A stretch of 64,000 bases of DNA, taken from the NCBI GenBank assembly GCA_024742815.1, contig JANSXX010000014.1:34721-98720 (forward strand), in the 5' to 3' direction. The position numbers and the translations under genes are program-made. Positions within the stretch are counted from its first letter, which is position 1. Each line of letters begins with the position of its first letter. The DNA is from HXMU1420-13 sp024742815. GTDB lineage: Bacteria; Bacteroidota; Rhodothermia; Balneolales; Balneolaceae. Below, one piece after another: positions 44,883-53,843 of the stretch. A model generated the notes under the pieces. It was given only the letters and a program-made list of their open reading frames with translations. It was not told the DNA's origin and ran no database searches.

Positions 44883-46214
44883 ATGCCGAGAAAGAAAGCA
44901 AAGAAAATTTTTGTACTCGACACCTCAGTGCTTTTATATGATTATGAAGCTGTAAGAAATTTTGAAAAAAACGACGTTGCAATACCCATTACGGTATTAG
45001 AAGAGATCGACACCTTTAAAAAAGGCAATACCGTAACCAATCTTCATGCACGTGAATTTATTCGGTATTTAGATGGCATTTCGGATGCCAATCTTTTGCA
45101 AGACTGGATTCCTTTAAATGGTCGGAGTAACGGGAAACTGAAAGTGATCAGTAATGGGGGTGATCATCTGGATGCTAATAAAGTATTCGGCTCCAAAAAA
45201 AATGATCATGAGATTTTAAACGCAGCTCTGAAATTGAAATCAGAAAACCCGGATCAACCTGTGATTTTAGTTTCAAAAGACATCAACCTTAGGCTGAAAG
45301 CAAGAGCGTTGAATTTACAGGCTGAGGATTATGAAACCGTACGCGTAAAGAATATCGACCAGCTGTATCGGGGAAAGACAGAGCTCAACCTGGAAGACCC
45401 GGCCATTATCAGTAAGTTTTATGAGAAGAACCGCATCAAACCTAAAGATGTGATGGAAGATACTCCACCTGCCAATCATTATTATTTGATGAGAAGTCAT
45501 GGTGCTTCTGCACTTGGTTATTATAACGCAAAAACAAAGTACATCGAGGGTATTGATCAGCTGAATGCGTATGGAATCATCCCGCGAAATGCCGAACAGA
45601 ACTTTGCCATGCATGCATTAATGAACCCTGAAGTAAAGCTATGTACTGTAACGGGTTCGGCGGGAACCGGAAAAACCTTATTGGCTTTAGCAAGTGCGCT
45701 AGAACAACGCAGCGAGTACAAACAGATTTATCTTGCCCGACCAATTGTGCCACTTAGCAATCGTGATATTGGTTATTTACCGGGGGATGCCAATCAAAAA
45801 ATCGACCCCTACATGCAGCCTCTGTGGGATAATCTGAGTTTTATCAAAAATCAGTTTAAGGAAACGAGCAAGCAGTACAAGAAAATCGATGATATGATCC
45901 AAACTGATAAATTGCGCATTGTGCCATTGGCCTATATCCGTGGGCGTAGTTTATCAAATGTGATTTTTATTGTGGATGAAGCTCAGAATCTCACTCCGCA
46001 CGAAATCAAAACCATTATCACCCGCGCCGGAGAAAATACAAAAATCATATTTACGGGAGATATTTTCCAAATCGATACTCCGTATCTGGATGCTGAAAGT
46101 AACGGACTTTCCTATTTGGTTGATCGCCTGCATGATAATCCTATTTACGCCCACATCAACCTTGAAAAGGGCGAGCGCTCGGAGCTGGCAAATATCGCGA
46201 GTAAGTTGTTGTAG
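44883..46214 (+). CDS. PIN domain-PhoH family ATPase
   Basis: A 443-residue cytoplasmic protein. An N-terminal PIN ribonuclease domain (residues 5-150; acidic residues in FVLDTSVLLYD, ITVLEEIDTFK and VSKDINLRLKA) is joined to a PhoH-type ATPase: Walker A GSAGTGKT (~265), Walker B IFIVDEAQN and IFTGDIFQID. This matches the PhoH2/YlaK architecture, linked to RNA unwinding and cleavage. I use the ATG at 44883; the TTG at 44877 adds two residues. Monocistronic, followed by an interspersed repeat. Confidence 0.9.
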   Translation: MPRKKAKKIFVLDTSVLLYDYEAVRNFEKNDVAIPITVLEEIDTFKKGNTVTNLHAREFIRYLDGISDANLLQDWIPLNGRSNGKLKVISNGGDHLDANKVFGSKKNDHEILNAALKLKSENPDQPVILVSKDINLRLKARALNLQAEDYETVRVKNIDQLYRGKTELNLEDPAIISKFYEKNRIKPKDVMEDTPPANHYYLMRSHGASALGYYNAKTKYIEGIDQLNAYGIIPRNAEQNFAMHALMNPEVKLCTVTGSAGTGKTLLALASALEQRSEYKQIYLARPIVPLSNRDIGYLPGDANQKIDPYMQPLWDNLSFIKNQFKETSKQYKKIDDMIQTDKLRIVPLAYIRGRSLSNVIFIVDEAQNLTPHEIKTIITRAGENTKIIFTGDIFQIDTPYLDAESNGLSYLVDRLHDNPIYAHINLEKGERSELANIASKLL

Positions 46215-46240
46215 GTTTGAGACTGAAGAAATAATTCATA

Positions 46241-46389
46241 CCTGCGTAGCATGCAGTCCGAAGATTTATTGCAGGAGTGGCAGGAATCTATAGTCCTCAA
46301 AAAACCACAGATCCCGGCATTCGCCGCGGGATGACCGAAATAGGGTGTGATAGACAATCTTAAAAGCTCTAACGCTTATCATAGGAGCT
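46241..46389. repeat. Interspersed repeat element, copy 1
   Basis: Homologous to 49498-49655. The first 53 bases differ at four positions. Parts in order: a CCTGC...GCAGG dyad with AGTCCGAAGATTTAT, a REP-like ATCCCGG...CGCGGGAT hairpin followed by GACC, and AACAATCTTAAAAGCTC leading into a decayed GCTCC...GGAGC hairpin at the end. No coding potential. Confidence 0.75.
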
Positions 46390-46431
46390 GGATTAGAGTT
46401 AATGAATATAGGTCTTGCTATATAGATCAGG

Positions 46432-48087
46432 CTAATTTGCTTTAACAAAACGTAAGTTTTTAACTCTATTGTAGGTGAGTAAAATCTGATCTACTTGTTT
46501 GATTTCATTTCGTTCAACTTTCATCAAATAGTCGTGGAGAATTAGATCGTCTTCTTGCAGGATTTCTACTTCTAATTTCTCGTCTGACAGGCTCTGATTG
46601 AACAGCATCAAAGTGCCTGCATCAGTTAAACTCAGCTCAAAAGTGGCATCAATTTCGTTGTTGATATACGTTCCGGTTAAACCAAGCAGATAATTTTTTG
46701 AAGCATCAAACTCTTTCATTTTGGTGTGAGCCCTCGGTTCTTCCCCGGGATAGTACACTGTAAATTGAGCATCAGTAAAGCCAAGCTTGATGTTTTTGTT
46801 GTAATGAAAGTGAAAAATATTTCTGGATATACGCTTCAACTCAACCGGATTATTGTTGCCTATTCGCCAATATAATTTCCCTTCGTTTGATCTGATTCGG
46901 ATGATTGAACCTTCAGGACTTTTGTACTCGTCAACGAGTTGCTCTATATCTGTATTGGCTTCATAACTTGCCGCAATCATACCGTTTTCTTTGTCAGCAT
47001 TAGTATCAACTTTAGGGAGAAGAATATTGGCAATCTTATCTGCGATATAGCCGCTCCAAATTGTGCTATTATTACTCATTACCACAATGGTTAAGTCATC
47101 ATCAATAAACCTTACCGTTTGTGCGTGATTAGCCCCCGTTCCCCCGGAATGATGTACTGCTTTTCTTCCCAATCTATCTTGCAACTCCAATCCGAATCCA
47201 TAATGAGTATTTTCAGATTGTGCGATTGGTTTTTGGCTGATTTTCAATAGCTCGCTGTTGGATGCATCGGCATTTTGAATACTTAACTCAAAGGCCAGTT
47301 GATCGGGCAGCGTCGTATACAGAAAACCATCCCCAAAAAGATTGGTGATATGCGGGTATTGCTGCCAAATTCCGTTTCCCCAATCGGCATAAGGTATTGC
47401 TAAATCTGAAATCACGTACATGTAGTTTTTATTGAACTCCGAGTTGGGCATCCCCACTCTTTGAAAAAAGCCGGAAGAATATTCGTGAAATGGCATCCCG
47501 CTTACTACTTCCACCAATTTCGTCATGATGGTATAATTGGAATTACTGTACATATAATCAGAACCGGGTTCAAAATTGAGATCTTTTTGTTTCTTCAATA
47601 ACTCCAGAGCATCCTCGTTATCCAGGCCTTCCTGTCTCCACCATGGATCCTGTTGAATACTCATTAAATCGTAAAAGTCTCTGACTCCACTTGTGTGATT
47701 TATCAAATACCGGATTAAAATGGAGTCGCTAATTTCAGGATAAAAATCAGGTAAATACGTTCGGAAATCATCCTGCAGATTCAGCTTTCCCTCTAAATGT
47801 AATTCAAGTACCATCAGTGCTGTAAACTGTTTCGCGACTGAAGCGATATTGAATTTTGTGCGTTCACTTACCGGCACCATATGGTGCAAACTCGCCATCC
47901 CACGATATTCTTCGAAAATGACATCTCCGTTCTGAATCACACCAACGGCAAAGCCGGGATCTTCATCACCAATTAATTCGTCTAAATAAGCTTCTACTTC
48001 TTGTTTTTGAACCTCAGTTACTGGCTGAGCAATCAAAGATGTGCTGATAAACACTATAAACAGTAGCACCGGAAATAATTTTGTCAT
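46432..48087 (-). CDS. Serine hydrolase, beta-lactamase (class C/PBP-like) family
   Basis: A 551-residue exported enzyme with a signal peptide (residues 1-20, ending LIAQ) and penicillin-binding-protein fold motifs Ser83-x-x-Lys86 (SVAK), Tyr-Ser-Asn in YMYSNSNYT and HHSGGTG in place of KTG. The extra C-terminal ~180 residues form a lipocalin-like beta domain (GTYINNEIDATFELSL) found in many peptidase/esterase members. It may be an esterase, D-aminopeptidase or carboxypeptidase; true beta-lactamase activity is not implied. 85 bp downstream of the AraC regulator gene on the same strand, possibly its target. Confidence 0.87.
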   Translation of the reverse strand: MTKLFPVLLFIVFISTSLIAQPVTEVQKQEVEAYLDELIGDEDPGFAVGVIQNGDVIFEEYRGMASLHHMVPVSERTKFNIASVAKQFTALMVLELHLEGKLNLQDDFRTYLPDFYPEISDSILIRYLINHTSGVRDFYDLMSIQQDPWWRQEGLDNEDALELLKKQKDLNFEPGSDYMYSNSNYTIMTKLVEVVSGMPFHEYSSGFFQRVGMPNSEFNKNYMYVISDLAIPYADWGNGIWQQYPHITNLFGDGFLYTTLPDQLAFELSIQNADASNSELLKISQKPIAQSENTHYGFGLELQDRLGRKAVHHSGGTGANHAQTVRFIDDDLTIVVMSNNSTIWSGYIADKIANILLPKVDTNADKENGMIAASYEANTDIEQLVDEYKSPEGSIIRIRSNEGKLYWRIGNNNPVELKRISRNIFHFHYNKNIKLGFTDAQFTVYYPGEEPRAHTKMKEFDASKNYLLGLTGTYINNEIDATFELSLTDAGTLMLFNQSLSDEKLEVEILQEDDLILHDYLMKVERNEIKQVDQILLTYNRVKNLRFVKAN

Positions 48088-48171
48088 GCGTCTCTATTTG
48101 AAATTTGAATTCACTTAGAATTTCACCATTAAATACAAATATGGCGCTTCAAATCGTGATTTGATACCTAT

Positions 48172-49368
48172 TTAATCACCAGATTTCACGTATTGATTTG
48201 GTGATATCCCCTTCTGTTTCTTGAATGCCCGATTAAAGGTTGATTTAGAATTGAATCCGGCGTCAATGGCTAGTGCCAACAAGGTTTTAGTTTCCAATTC
48301 TCCGGCATCAATGTGCGAGATTACTTCCTGCACTCTGTATTGATTTACCCAATCGTTAAAGTTCACCCCAAAGCCTTTGTTCACAATGGTTGAAATTTGT
48401 TTTGGATGAGTCCCAATCTGCTCTGCAATATCTGAAACTGATAACTGTGGGTTTTTAAACAATTGCTTTTCGCTCATAAGAAACATTAGATCATCTTTCG
48501 ATTCTTGGGAAATATCATCCTGCTCCTTTGATACCTCTAATTTTACTTGATCAACAGTTTCTGAAAATTCTAAAAGCTGATTCACTATAACATGATCATC
48601 AAATTGATTTGGGGCAATAAGCTGAATTTTTAACGCATGGATATAACCTCTAAATCCAATGTAAATAAAAAGCACAGAAAAACAGAAATAGTACCAGAAT
48701 TTATTACCAAACTCGCCCCACTCGGGATTCAGAATAAAAAACAATACCCGTAGCAGAAGTACTATCAGAAAAGCCACTAAAAAGTGCTGCACCCAGTTAA
48801 CTACCAATTCATCTGCGTAGCTAATCGAGTCGTACAACGCCCGTTTATAATTTTGATAGTAGTTTATACTCAACACTAAATAAGCCATCATCGAAAGTAA
48901 GCCCGCCCACTGATACCAAGGATCTAAATCCATGTCCTTGCCATCGGCGTAGAAATAGTACTCACTTTGAATAACTACATCGTTTACAAACACCACTAAC
49001 ATAGCCAGATTGTAGACTATAGCCAGCAAAAAGTGATAAAATAAATCTGTGGAATTCGTTTGATTTGGGGAGAGCAACGATCGCAGGTAAAAATATATAA
49101 CCGGGCCTATCAAAAACAGCTGCTGAAAGGGGATGTAAAATAGGATGTTCCGGGTAGATTCTTGTGCATACCATCCTGCATATCCCAGCATGAATGGCGC
49201 GATGTACATCATACATAATAGAATGAAGCATATTAACCATTTTGTGCTTTTTCTCGCCTCTTCTGTGTAATTCCAGTACAAGATTCCTGCTAAGATTCCA
49301 CCATTCAAAAAGAAAAAGAGTAGAAGCGAACTGTAATCGTTAAAGCTGAATGGGATAAAATCGAACAA
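48172..49368 (-). CDS. Membrane-anchored AraC-family transcriptional regulator
   Basis: A 398-residue protein whose first ~240 residues contain seven or so hydrophobic segments (LLLFFFLNGGILAGILYW, WLICFILLCMMYIAPFMLGYAGW, VYNLAMLVVFVNDVV and others). A linker and a C-terminal AraC helix-turn-helix pair follow (LSVSDIAEQIGTHPKQISTIVNKGFGVNF; TLLALAIDAGFNSKSTFNRAFKKQKGISPNQYVK). A membrane sensor with direct DNA output is common in Bacteroidota. Probably controls itself or the hydrolase gene 85 bp downstream. Confidence 0.9.
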   Translation of the reverse strand: MFDFIPFSFNDYSSLLLFFFLNGGILAGILYWNYTEEARKSTKWLICFILLCMMYIAPFMLGYAGWYAQESTRNILFYIPFQQLFLIGPVIYFYLRSLLSPNQTNSTDLFYHFLLAIVYNLAMLVVFVNDVVIQSEYYFYADGKDMDLDPWYQWAGLLSMMAYLVLSINYYQNYKRALYDSISYADELVVNWVQHFLVAFLIVLLLRVLFFILNPEWGEFGNKFWYYFCFSVLFIYIGFRGYIHALKIQLIAPNQFDDHVIVNQLLEFSETVDQVKLEVSKEQDDISQESKDDLMFLMSEKQLFKNPQLSVSDIAEQIGTHPKQISTIVNKGFGVNFNDWVNQYRVQEVISHIDAGELETKTLLALAIDAGFNSKSTFNRAFKKQKGISPNQYVKSGD

Positions 49369-49440
49369 AACGTAAAGTGGGTTAGTATCAGTCTCCTTTA
49401 CTGAAAGTATGGTAAATGTTTCGAAACGACTTGATTAGTT

Positions 49441-49473
49441 TAAAAAAATAGCTCCAATGCTGAGCATTGGAAC
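49441..49473 (-). terminator. Intrinsic terminator (minus strand) of GCTCCAATGC hairpin family
   Basis: GCTCCAATGC, TGA loop, then GCATTGGAAC form a stem with one mismatch. Read on the minus strand it is followed by TATTTTTTT, suited to end transcripts from the peptidase gene at 49693, though the interspersed repeat lies between. Confidence 0.6.
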
Positions 49474-49497
49474 TGGATTTAGAATTTGGTAGTCATT

Positions 49498-49655
49498 CCT
49501 GCGTAGCATGTAGTCCGAAGATTTATCGCAGGGGTGGCAGGATTCTATAGCCCTTAATTAGCCAAAGATCCCGGCTTTCGCTGCGGGATGACCAGTTAAG
49601 GTGAATGATCATTGAAATAAACAATCTTAAAGCTCCAACGCAGAGCATTGGAGCT
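49498..49655. repeat. Interspersed repeat element, copy 2
   Basis: Second copy of the element at 46241-46389, with intact parts: the CCTGC/GCAGG dyad, the ATCCCGG...CGGGAT hairpin plus GACC, AACAATCTTAAAGCTC and a terminal 11-bp hairpin AGCTCCAACGC/GCATTGGAGCT (49631-49655). The two copies bracket the hydrolase and AraC genes. Confidence 0.75.
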
Positions 49656-49692
49656 AGAGAAAAGTTAGCTTCGCGGGGATGACTAATTGATA

Positions 49693-51957
49693 TCAATTCG
49701 AAAAGGCGTATTGCTCTAAATACGCATCCGCATGTTCGGGCTGTAAATGTTCAACCATATAGCGTGTTCTGATTTTACGATAATGCTGTCCGTGAGCACC
49801 TCGAATTCCATGACGGTTACCCGGGTAAAACATCACATCGAAATCTTTATCGGCGCGGATGAGTGCATCAATGAGCATAATGCTGTTTTGGGGATGCACA
49901 TTGTTATCGATGGTTCCATGAATGATCATCAGATTGCCTTTCAGATTTTCGGCATACGTCATGGCTGAGCCTTCATCGTATCCGGCCTTATTTCGCTGTG
50001 GAGTATCCATGTATCGCTCGGTGTAGATCGTATCATAGCTTCTCCAATCGGTAACCGGAGCGCCCGAAACGCCGGCATGGAATAAATCGGGGTAGCGTAG
50101 CATCAACATCGCTGTAGCATATCCGCCATAAGAATGCCCATAAACGCCCACACGATTTCCATCGGCATAATCGCGCTTGGTTACTTCCTTAATTACCTGT
50201 GCATAGTCATCGATTTCGTAGGTGCCCAACTTTTTATAATGCAAGGTTGCAAATTCCTTTCCTCGATTTCCGGATCCTCGGTAGTTTGCCCGAACCACGA
50301 TAAAGCCAAGTTGAGCTAATTGCTGATATCCATCCGCATTTTTGTAAGTGCTGGTTACATCCTGATATTCAGGTCCGCCATACAATGGCAATACCACTGG
50401 GTAGGACTTATTCGGATCAAAATCGACCGGCTTGTAAATAGTAGCAACCAGATCGTGCTTTCCATCCGCCGATTTGAAGATCATTAGTTCCGGTTTTTCC
50501 AGGTTATTTTCCACCACTTTTTCAATGTTGGTGCTAAACAATGTTCTAATCTCTTTGCCATCCGCTTTATGTACGGTTGCTTCGTAAGGATGGTCGAAGC
50601 CGGTGAATAAGTCTGTGTAATATTCCGCAGCATCGTTCATACTAATGGAATGTCGGCCCGGACGCTCAGTTAATTGCTTGTTATTCGATCCGTCCATATC
50701 CACCACATAAAAATGGCTCTCCAATCCCATATTGGAGTACGCGGTATAATACACCTTGCCTTTTTTCTCATCTACATTAATGATTCCCCCCACCGGATTT
50801 TCACCCGTTGTAAGTTGGTTGATTAACGTCCCATCAAAGTTGTAATGGTAGATGTGATTGAAGCCACTTACTTCTGAAGTCCAGATGAAAGTCTCGCCAT
50901 CTTCCAGTTGAATAAAATTATCATGCAGGCTGATATAGGCATCTTCTTTTTCTTCAAAAATCGTTCGCACCGACTTCGAGCTCAAATCGTAAGAAAGAAA
51001 TTCCAAGTGATTCTGTTGACGATTAAAGCGACGGAAGGTCAGTTCTGAACCATCGTTTTTCCAAACCGGACGAACAATGTAGTTATCAGCGTGGCTGTTT
51101 GTTGGCACTTCTTCAATCTCGCCCGATGCTAAATCCACAATAAAAAGCTTCAATGTTGGATTTTCTTCCCCAGCTTTCGGATAACGCATAAGCTCCAAAC
51201 CGGTTTCGAATTCAAGCTCGTGAATCACCGGATATTGAAATACCTCTACTTCGTTGTATTGCAAATAAGCAATCTTGGAATCATCGGGTGAAAACCAATA
51301 GGCATCACGCTCACCAAATTCTTCAGGATACACCCAACTTGGTCGCCCATTCATTTGCTCCTCACTTCCAATGGTTAATCGGGTTTCTTCACCGGTTGCG
51401 GTATCCACCAAATAAAGATCATATCCTTTTACATGTGCAAACTTTGAGTAATCATGCGAGTAGGTTCCATTCCAAAGCTGCGAAGTTTCCATATTACGCA
51501 TCAATTCATCAGTGTATTGGGCACGCTCAACTTCCGGCTTGATGAGCTTTCTCATTTTGCGACCATCTAATTCGAACACGAAATCGGTTCCATCCACCGT
51601 GAAAAAGATCGCCTCGTCATCCATCACAAAATCAAAATCAGAGAATGGATAAGTGCTTAACTCACTTTCTGTAAGCTCGTTGTATTGGTTGATAATGGCT
51701 GATTTGGTTCGTCGATTGAATAAGCGCGATTTCTTTTCGTTGGCCGGGTTTACTTTATAAAATTCAATCGACCCATCTTCATTTTCTTCCACTTCTAAAT
51801 AACCCATATCACCCGGAAGCCAAGGCAAGGCGGGTTGACCATCGTATTGGATAAAACCGGGGGAGTTCATTTCGTTGTATAACTCAATTCCCGTTAATTG
51901 CGCCGAAAGGTTGGCACTCACAATTAGCAACAAGGCTAAAATTGAACTCTTTTTCAT
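49693..51957 (-). CDS. S9 family peptidase, dipeptidyl peptidase IV type
   Basis: A 754-residue exported prolyl-oligopeptidase-family enzyme. A signal peptide (1-19, ending LSAQ) is followed by an eight-bladed DPP-IV propeller (~40-470; WVYPEEFGERDAYWFSPDDSKIAYL carries the Glu-Glu-type N-terminus-binding motif in a modified form). The C-terminal alpha/beta hydrolase has the serine elbow GVYGHSYGGYATAM, Asp in HGTIDNNVHPQNS and His in NRHGIRG. It cleaves X-Pro/Ala dipeptides from peptide N-termini in relatives and is probably periplasmic. Monocistronic. Confidence 0.93.
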   Translation of the reverse strand: MKKSSILALLLIVSANLSAQLTGIELYNEMNSPGFIQYDGQPALPWLPGDMGYLEVEENEDGSIEFYKVNPANEKKSRLFNRRTKSAIINQYNELTESELSTYPFSDFDFVMDDEAIFFTVDGTDFVFELDGRKMRKLIKPEVERAQYTDELMRNMETSQLWNGTYSHDYSKFAHVKGYDLYLVDTATGEETRLTIGSEEQMNGRPSWVYPEEFGERDAYWFSPDDSKIAYLQYNEVEVFQYPVIHELEFETGLELMRYPKAGEENPTLKLFIVDLASGEIEEVPTNSHADNYIVRPVWKNDGSELTFRRFNRQQNHLEFLSYDLSSKSVRTIFEEKEDAYISLHDNFIQLEDGETFIWTSEVSGFNHIYHYNFDGTLINQLTTGENPVGGIINVDEKKGKVYYTAYSNMGLESHFYVVDMDGSNNKQLTERPGRHSISMNDAAEYYTDLFTGFDHPYEATVHKADGKEIRTLFSTNIEKVVENNLEKPELMIFKSADGKHDLVATIYKPVDFDPNKSYPVVLPLYGGPEYQDVTSTYKNADGYQQLAQLGFIVVRANYRGSGNRGKEFATLHYKKLGTYEIDDYAQVIKEVTKRDYADGNRVGVYGHSYGGYATAMLMLRYPDLFHAGVSGAPVTDWRSYDTIYTERYMDTPQRNKAGYDEGSAMTYAENLKGNLMIIHGTIDNNVHPQNSIMLIDALIRADKDFDVMFYPGNRHGIRGAHGQHYRKIRTRYMVEHLQPEHADAYLEQYAFSN

Positions 51958-52060
51958 GCTTTTTGATCTATTTATTTTAAAAACTCAAAGAAGATAGAAT
52001 ACGCAGCATCAACAAAGAAATTTTGTTAGTTAAAACGTGTTTTGGTTTTATCTTATTTGA

Positions 52061-52792
52061 ATGAAGCCTTTTTTACTGTTACAACATCGCTATTTGGATG
52101 AAGCCTCTGATAATGAATACGAGGCCGTTCTTGATTACGGAAATCTCCAACCCAATGAGATTGTACGAGTTCGTATGGATCAGCAAAGTATTGCTGACCT
52201 CAATCCTTTGGATTATTCGGGTATTATTACCGGAGGCGGGCCTGCAAACATCAGCGATTCTGAAGACGAAAAATCGGACGTTCAAAAGCGTTTTGAGTAT
52301 GAATTAGCTGATTTATACCCAACCATTTTCGAGCATGATATTCCTTATCTCGGCATGTGCTATGGAATGGGCTCAATCACGCGCTATTTAGGTGGTGAAG
52401 TAGGAAAGGAAAAATACAGCGAACCCGTTGGTGCGGTTACCATCAAAAAAAACCAACAAGAAAAAGATCCACTTCTTGAAGGAATTCCGGAAACATTCAC
52501 CGCACTTGCCGGACATAAAGAATCCTGCCAACAACTTCCTGAAAAAGCTACGTTATTAGCCTCTTCCGAGGATTGCCCGGTGCAGATGATTCGTTGCAAA
52601 AACAATATTTATGCCACTCAATTTCATCCCGAACTAGATGTTGCTGGCATCACACTGCGCATAAAGGCGTATAAAAATCACGGTTATTTTAATCCTGAAA
52701 AAGCCAATGAGTTAATAGATTCGCTCCAAGAAATAGATGTAAATTACCCGCCTGTGATTTTGAAGAATTTTGTGGAGAGGTTTAGGACGTGA
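52061..52792 (+). CDS. Class I glutamine amidotransferase-like protein
   Basis: A 243-residue stand-alone GATase of the GMP-synthase-like kind. The nucleophile Cys is in YLGMCYGMGSITRYLGG, and the His and Glu are in TQFHPELD. The oxyanion region is ITGGGPANISD. No synthetase domain is attached, so it may act on small molecules such as glutamyl compounds (as in YfeJ-like proteins) or be misnamed; the partner is unknown. Its stop codon lies inside the first unit of an 11-copy GACGTGA repeat. Confidence 0.85.
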   Translation: MKPFLLLQHRYLDEASDNEYEAVLDYGNLQPNEIVRVRMDQQSIADLNPLDYSGIITGGGPANISDSEDEKSDVQKRFEYELADLYPTIFEHDIPYLGMCYGMGSITRYLGGEVGKEKYSEPVGAVTIKKNQQEKDPLLEGIPETFTALAGHKESCQQLPEKATLLASSEDCPVQMIRCKNNIYATQFHPELDVAGITLRIKAYKNHGYFNPEKANELIDSLQEIDVNYPPVILKNFVERFRT

Positions 52793-52862
52793 GACGTGAG
52801 ACGTGAGACGTGAGACGTGAGACGTGAGACGTGAGACGTGAGACGTGAGACGTGAGACGTGA
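52786..52862 (+). repeat. GACGTGA heptamer tandem repeat, 11 exact copies
   Basis: Eleven uninterrupted, identical 7-bp units. The TGA at 52790-52792 in the first unit is the GATase stop codon, so the repeat begins inside the gene. Perfect copies imply recent expansion or ongoing slippage. Confidence 0.95.
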
Positions 52863-52897
52863 GAAAAATTTGAGACTTTGATAACAAGATCAAAGCT

Positions 52898-52932
52898 TTT
52901 TCACTTTTCACTTTTCACTTTTCACTTTTCAC
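52898..52932 (-). repeat. TTTTCAC (GTGAAAA) heptamer tandem repeat, 5 exact copies
   Basis: Five exact 7-mers at the 3' end of murI. On the minus strand, units GTGAAAA supply the last codons (SEK) and the TGA stop at 52922-52924. It faces the GACGTGA array 35 bp away. Confidence 0.93.
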
Positions 52933-53734
52933 TTAAACTCACAATCTCCACATTATCCAGTTCCCGCCCCAAGAATCGCTCGGCTAATTCCTGAAAGCGT
53001 TGCGGTTGATCGCTCACGAAGCATTGAAAAATGCCGCCAGTAGTATTTGAAAGATTTCGAACTACAAGTTCCTGTTTTGCAGAAGCAGCAATCGACTCCG
53101 CCGAATCGATGATTTGGATATGCTCATCGTGTAAAAAAGCCTCGATTGATTTCTTGAACAACGGGTAATGGGTGCATCCCAGAATGAGGGCGTCAATTTC
53201 CGAATCTTCAAATTCACCGAGATATTCTGCAATCACTTTTTGGGCGATTTCGTTATCTGTCCAGCCCTCTTCAGCAAGTGGCACAAACATAGGGCAGGCT
53301 TTTTGTCGGACTTTTACATGTTGATCAAGCTGTTTTATTGCCTTTGGATACGCTCCCGAATTCACCGTTGCAAGCGTTCCGATTACTGCCACTTCGTTGT
53401 GTTTTGCCAAAGAAACAGCCATTTGAGAACCGGATGTAATTACATCTAATACCGGAATATCTCCGGCAAGTTCAATGATCTCTTTTTTTGCGGATGCCGA
53501 TACAGTATTGCAAGCTACCAAAAGAATTTTAACACCTTTATCCAACAAAAAGCGAGTGATTTCTAGCGCATACTTACGCACTGTTTCCTGCGATTTGATG
53601 CCATAAGGAACCCGCGCTGTATCTCCGAAATACAGAATATTTTCGTTGGGTAACGCCTCCATAACTGCTTTTGCCACAGTAAGTCCGCCAATACCGGAGT
53701 CAAAAATTCCTATAGGTGCCGTCTGTTTTTTCAA
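52922..53734 (-). CDS. murI: Glutamate racemase
   Basis: A 270-residue cofactor-independent racemase that makes D-glutamate for peptidoglycan. It starts with IGIFDSGIGGLTVAKAV; the two catalytic cysteines are Cys75 in LLVACNTVSA and Cys187 in LGCTHYPLF, and GDTARVPYG is intact. The last three codons and stop are built from a GTGAAAA tandem repeat, so repeat-number change would alter the C-terminus. Confidence 0.95.
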   Translation of the reverse strand: MKKQTAPIGIFDSGIGGLTVAKAVMEALPNENILYFGDTARVPYGIKSQETVRKYALEITRFLLDKGVKILLVACNTVSASAKKEIIELAGDIPVLDVITSGSQMAVSLAKHNEVAVIGTLATVNSGAYPKAIKQLDQHVKVRQKACPMFVPLAEEGWTDNEIAQKVIAEYLGEFEDSEIDALILGCTHYPLFKKSIEAFLHDEHIQIIDSAESIAASAKQELVVRNLSNTTGGIFQCFVSDQPQRFQELAERFLGRELDNVEIVSLSEK

Positions 53735-53762
53735 TACTTTTATGAGAACTTATTTTTTGCAG

Positions 53763-53778
53763 GAAATGTATTCATTTC
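53763..53778. promoter_or_regulatory. 16-bp palindrome between divergent murI and TonB receptor
   Basis: GAAATG, TATT, CATTTC: 6-bp perfect arms in the 109-bp divergent promoter region. It could be an operator for the receptor gene, but a dyad this short can arise by chance. Confidence 0.25.
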
Positions 53779-53843
53779 TCAATGCTTAATCATCGCAGCT
53801 TTTGCTTTGATGTTATTTATCCAACCGAACCCTTTTGTTCCGC

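Larger units (their letters stand above)
49369..49692. other. Repeat-filled intergenic region
   Basis: 324 bp without a gene. It holds a terminator hairpin (49441-49473), the second interspersed repeat (49498-49655), a hairpin at 49631-49655 and a short extra fragment CGCGGGGATGAC at about 49672-49682. The promoter of the AraC gene should lie in 49369-49440. Confidence 0.7.

Noticed and set aside
46432..48087. Functional beta-lactamase resistance gene
   Set aside because: SxxK and YxN are present but KTG is replaced by HSGG, and a large C-terminal beta domain is attached; the family is mostly esterases and peptidases.
52786..52932. CRISPR array
   Set aside because: The repeats are contiguous 7-mers without spacers, and no cas genes occur in the window.
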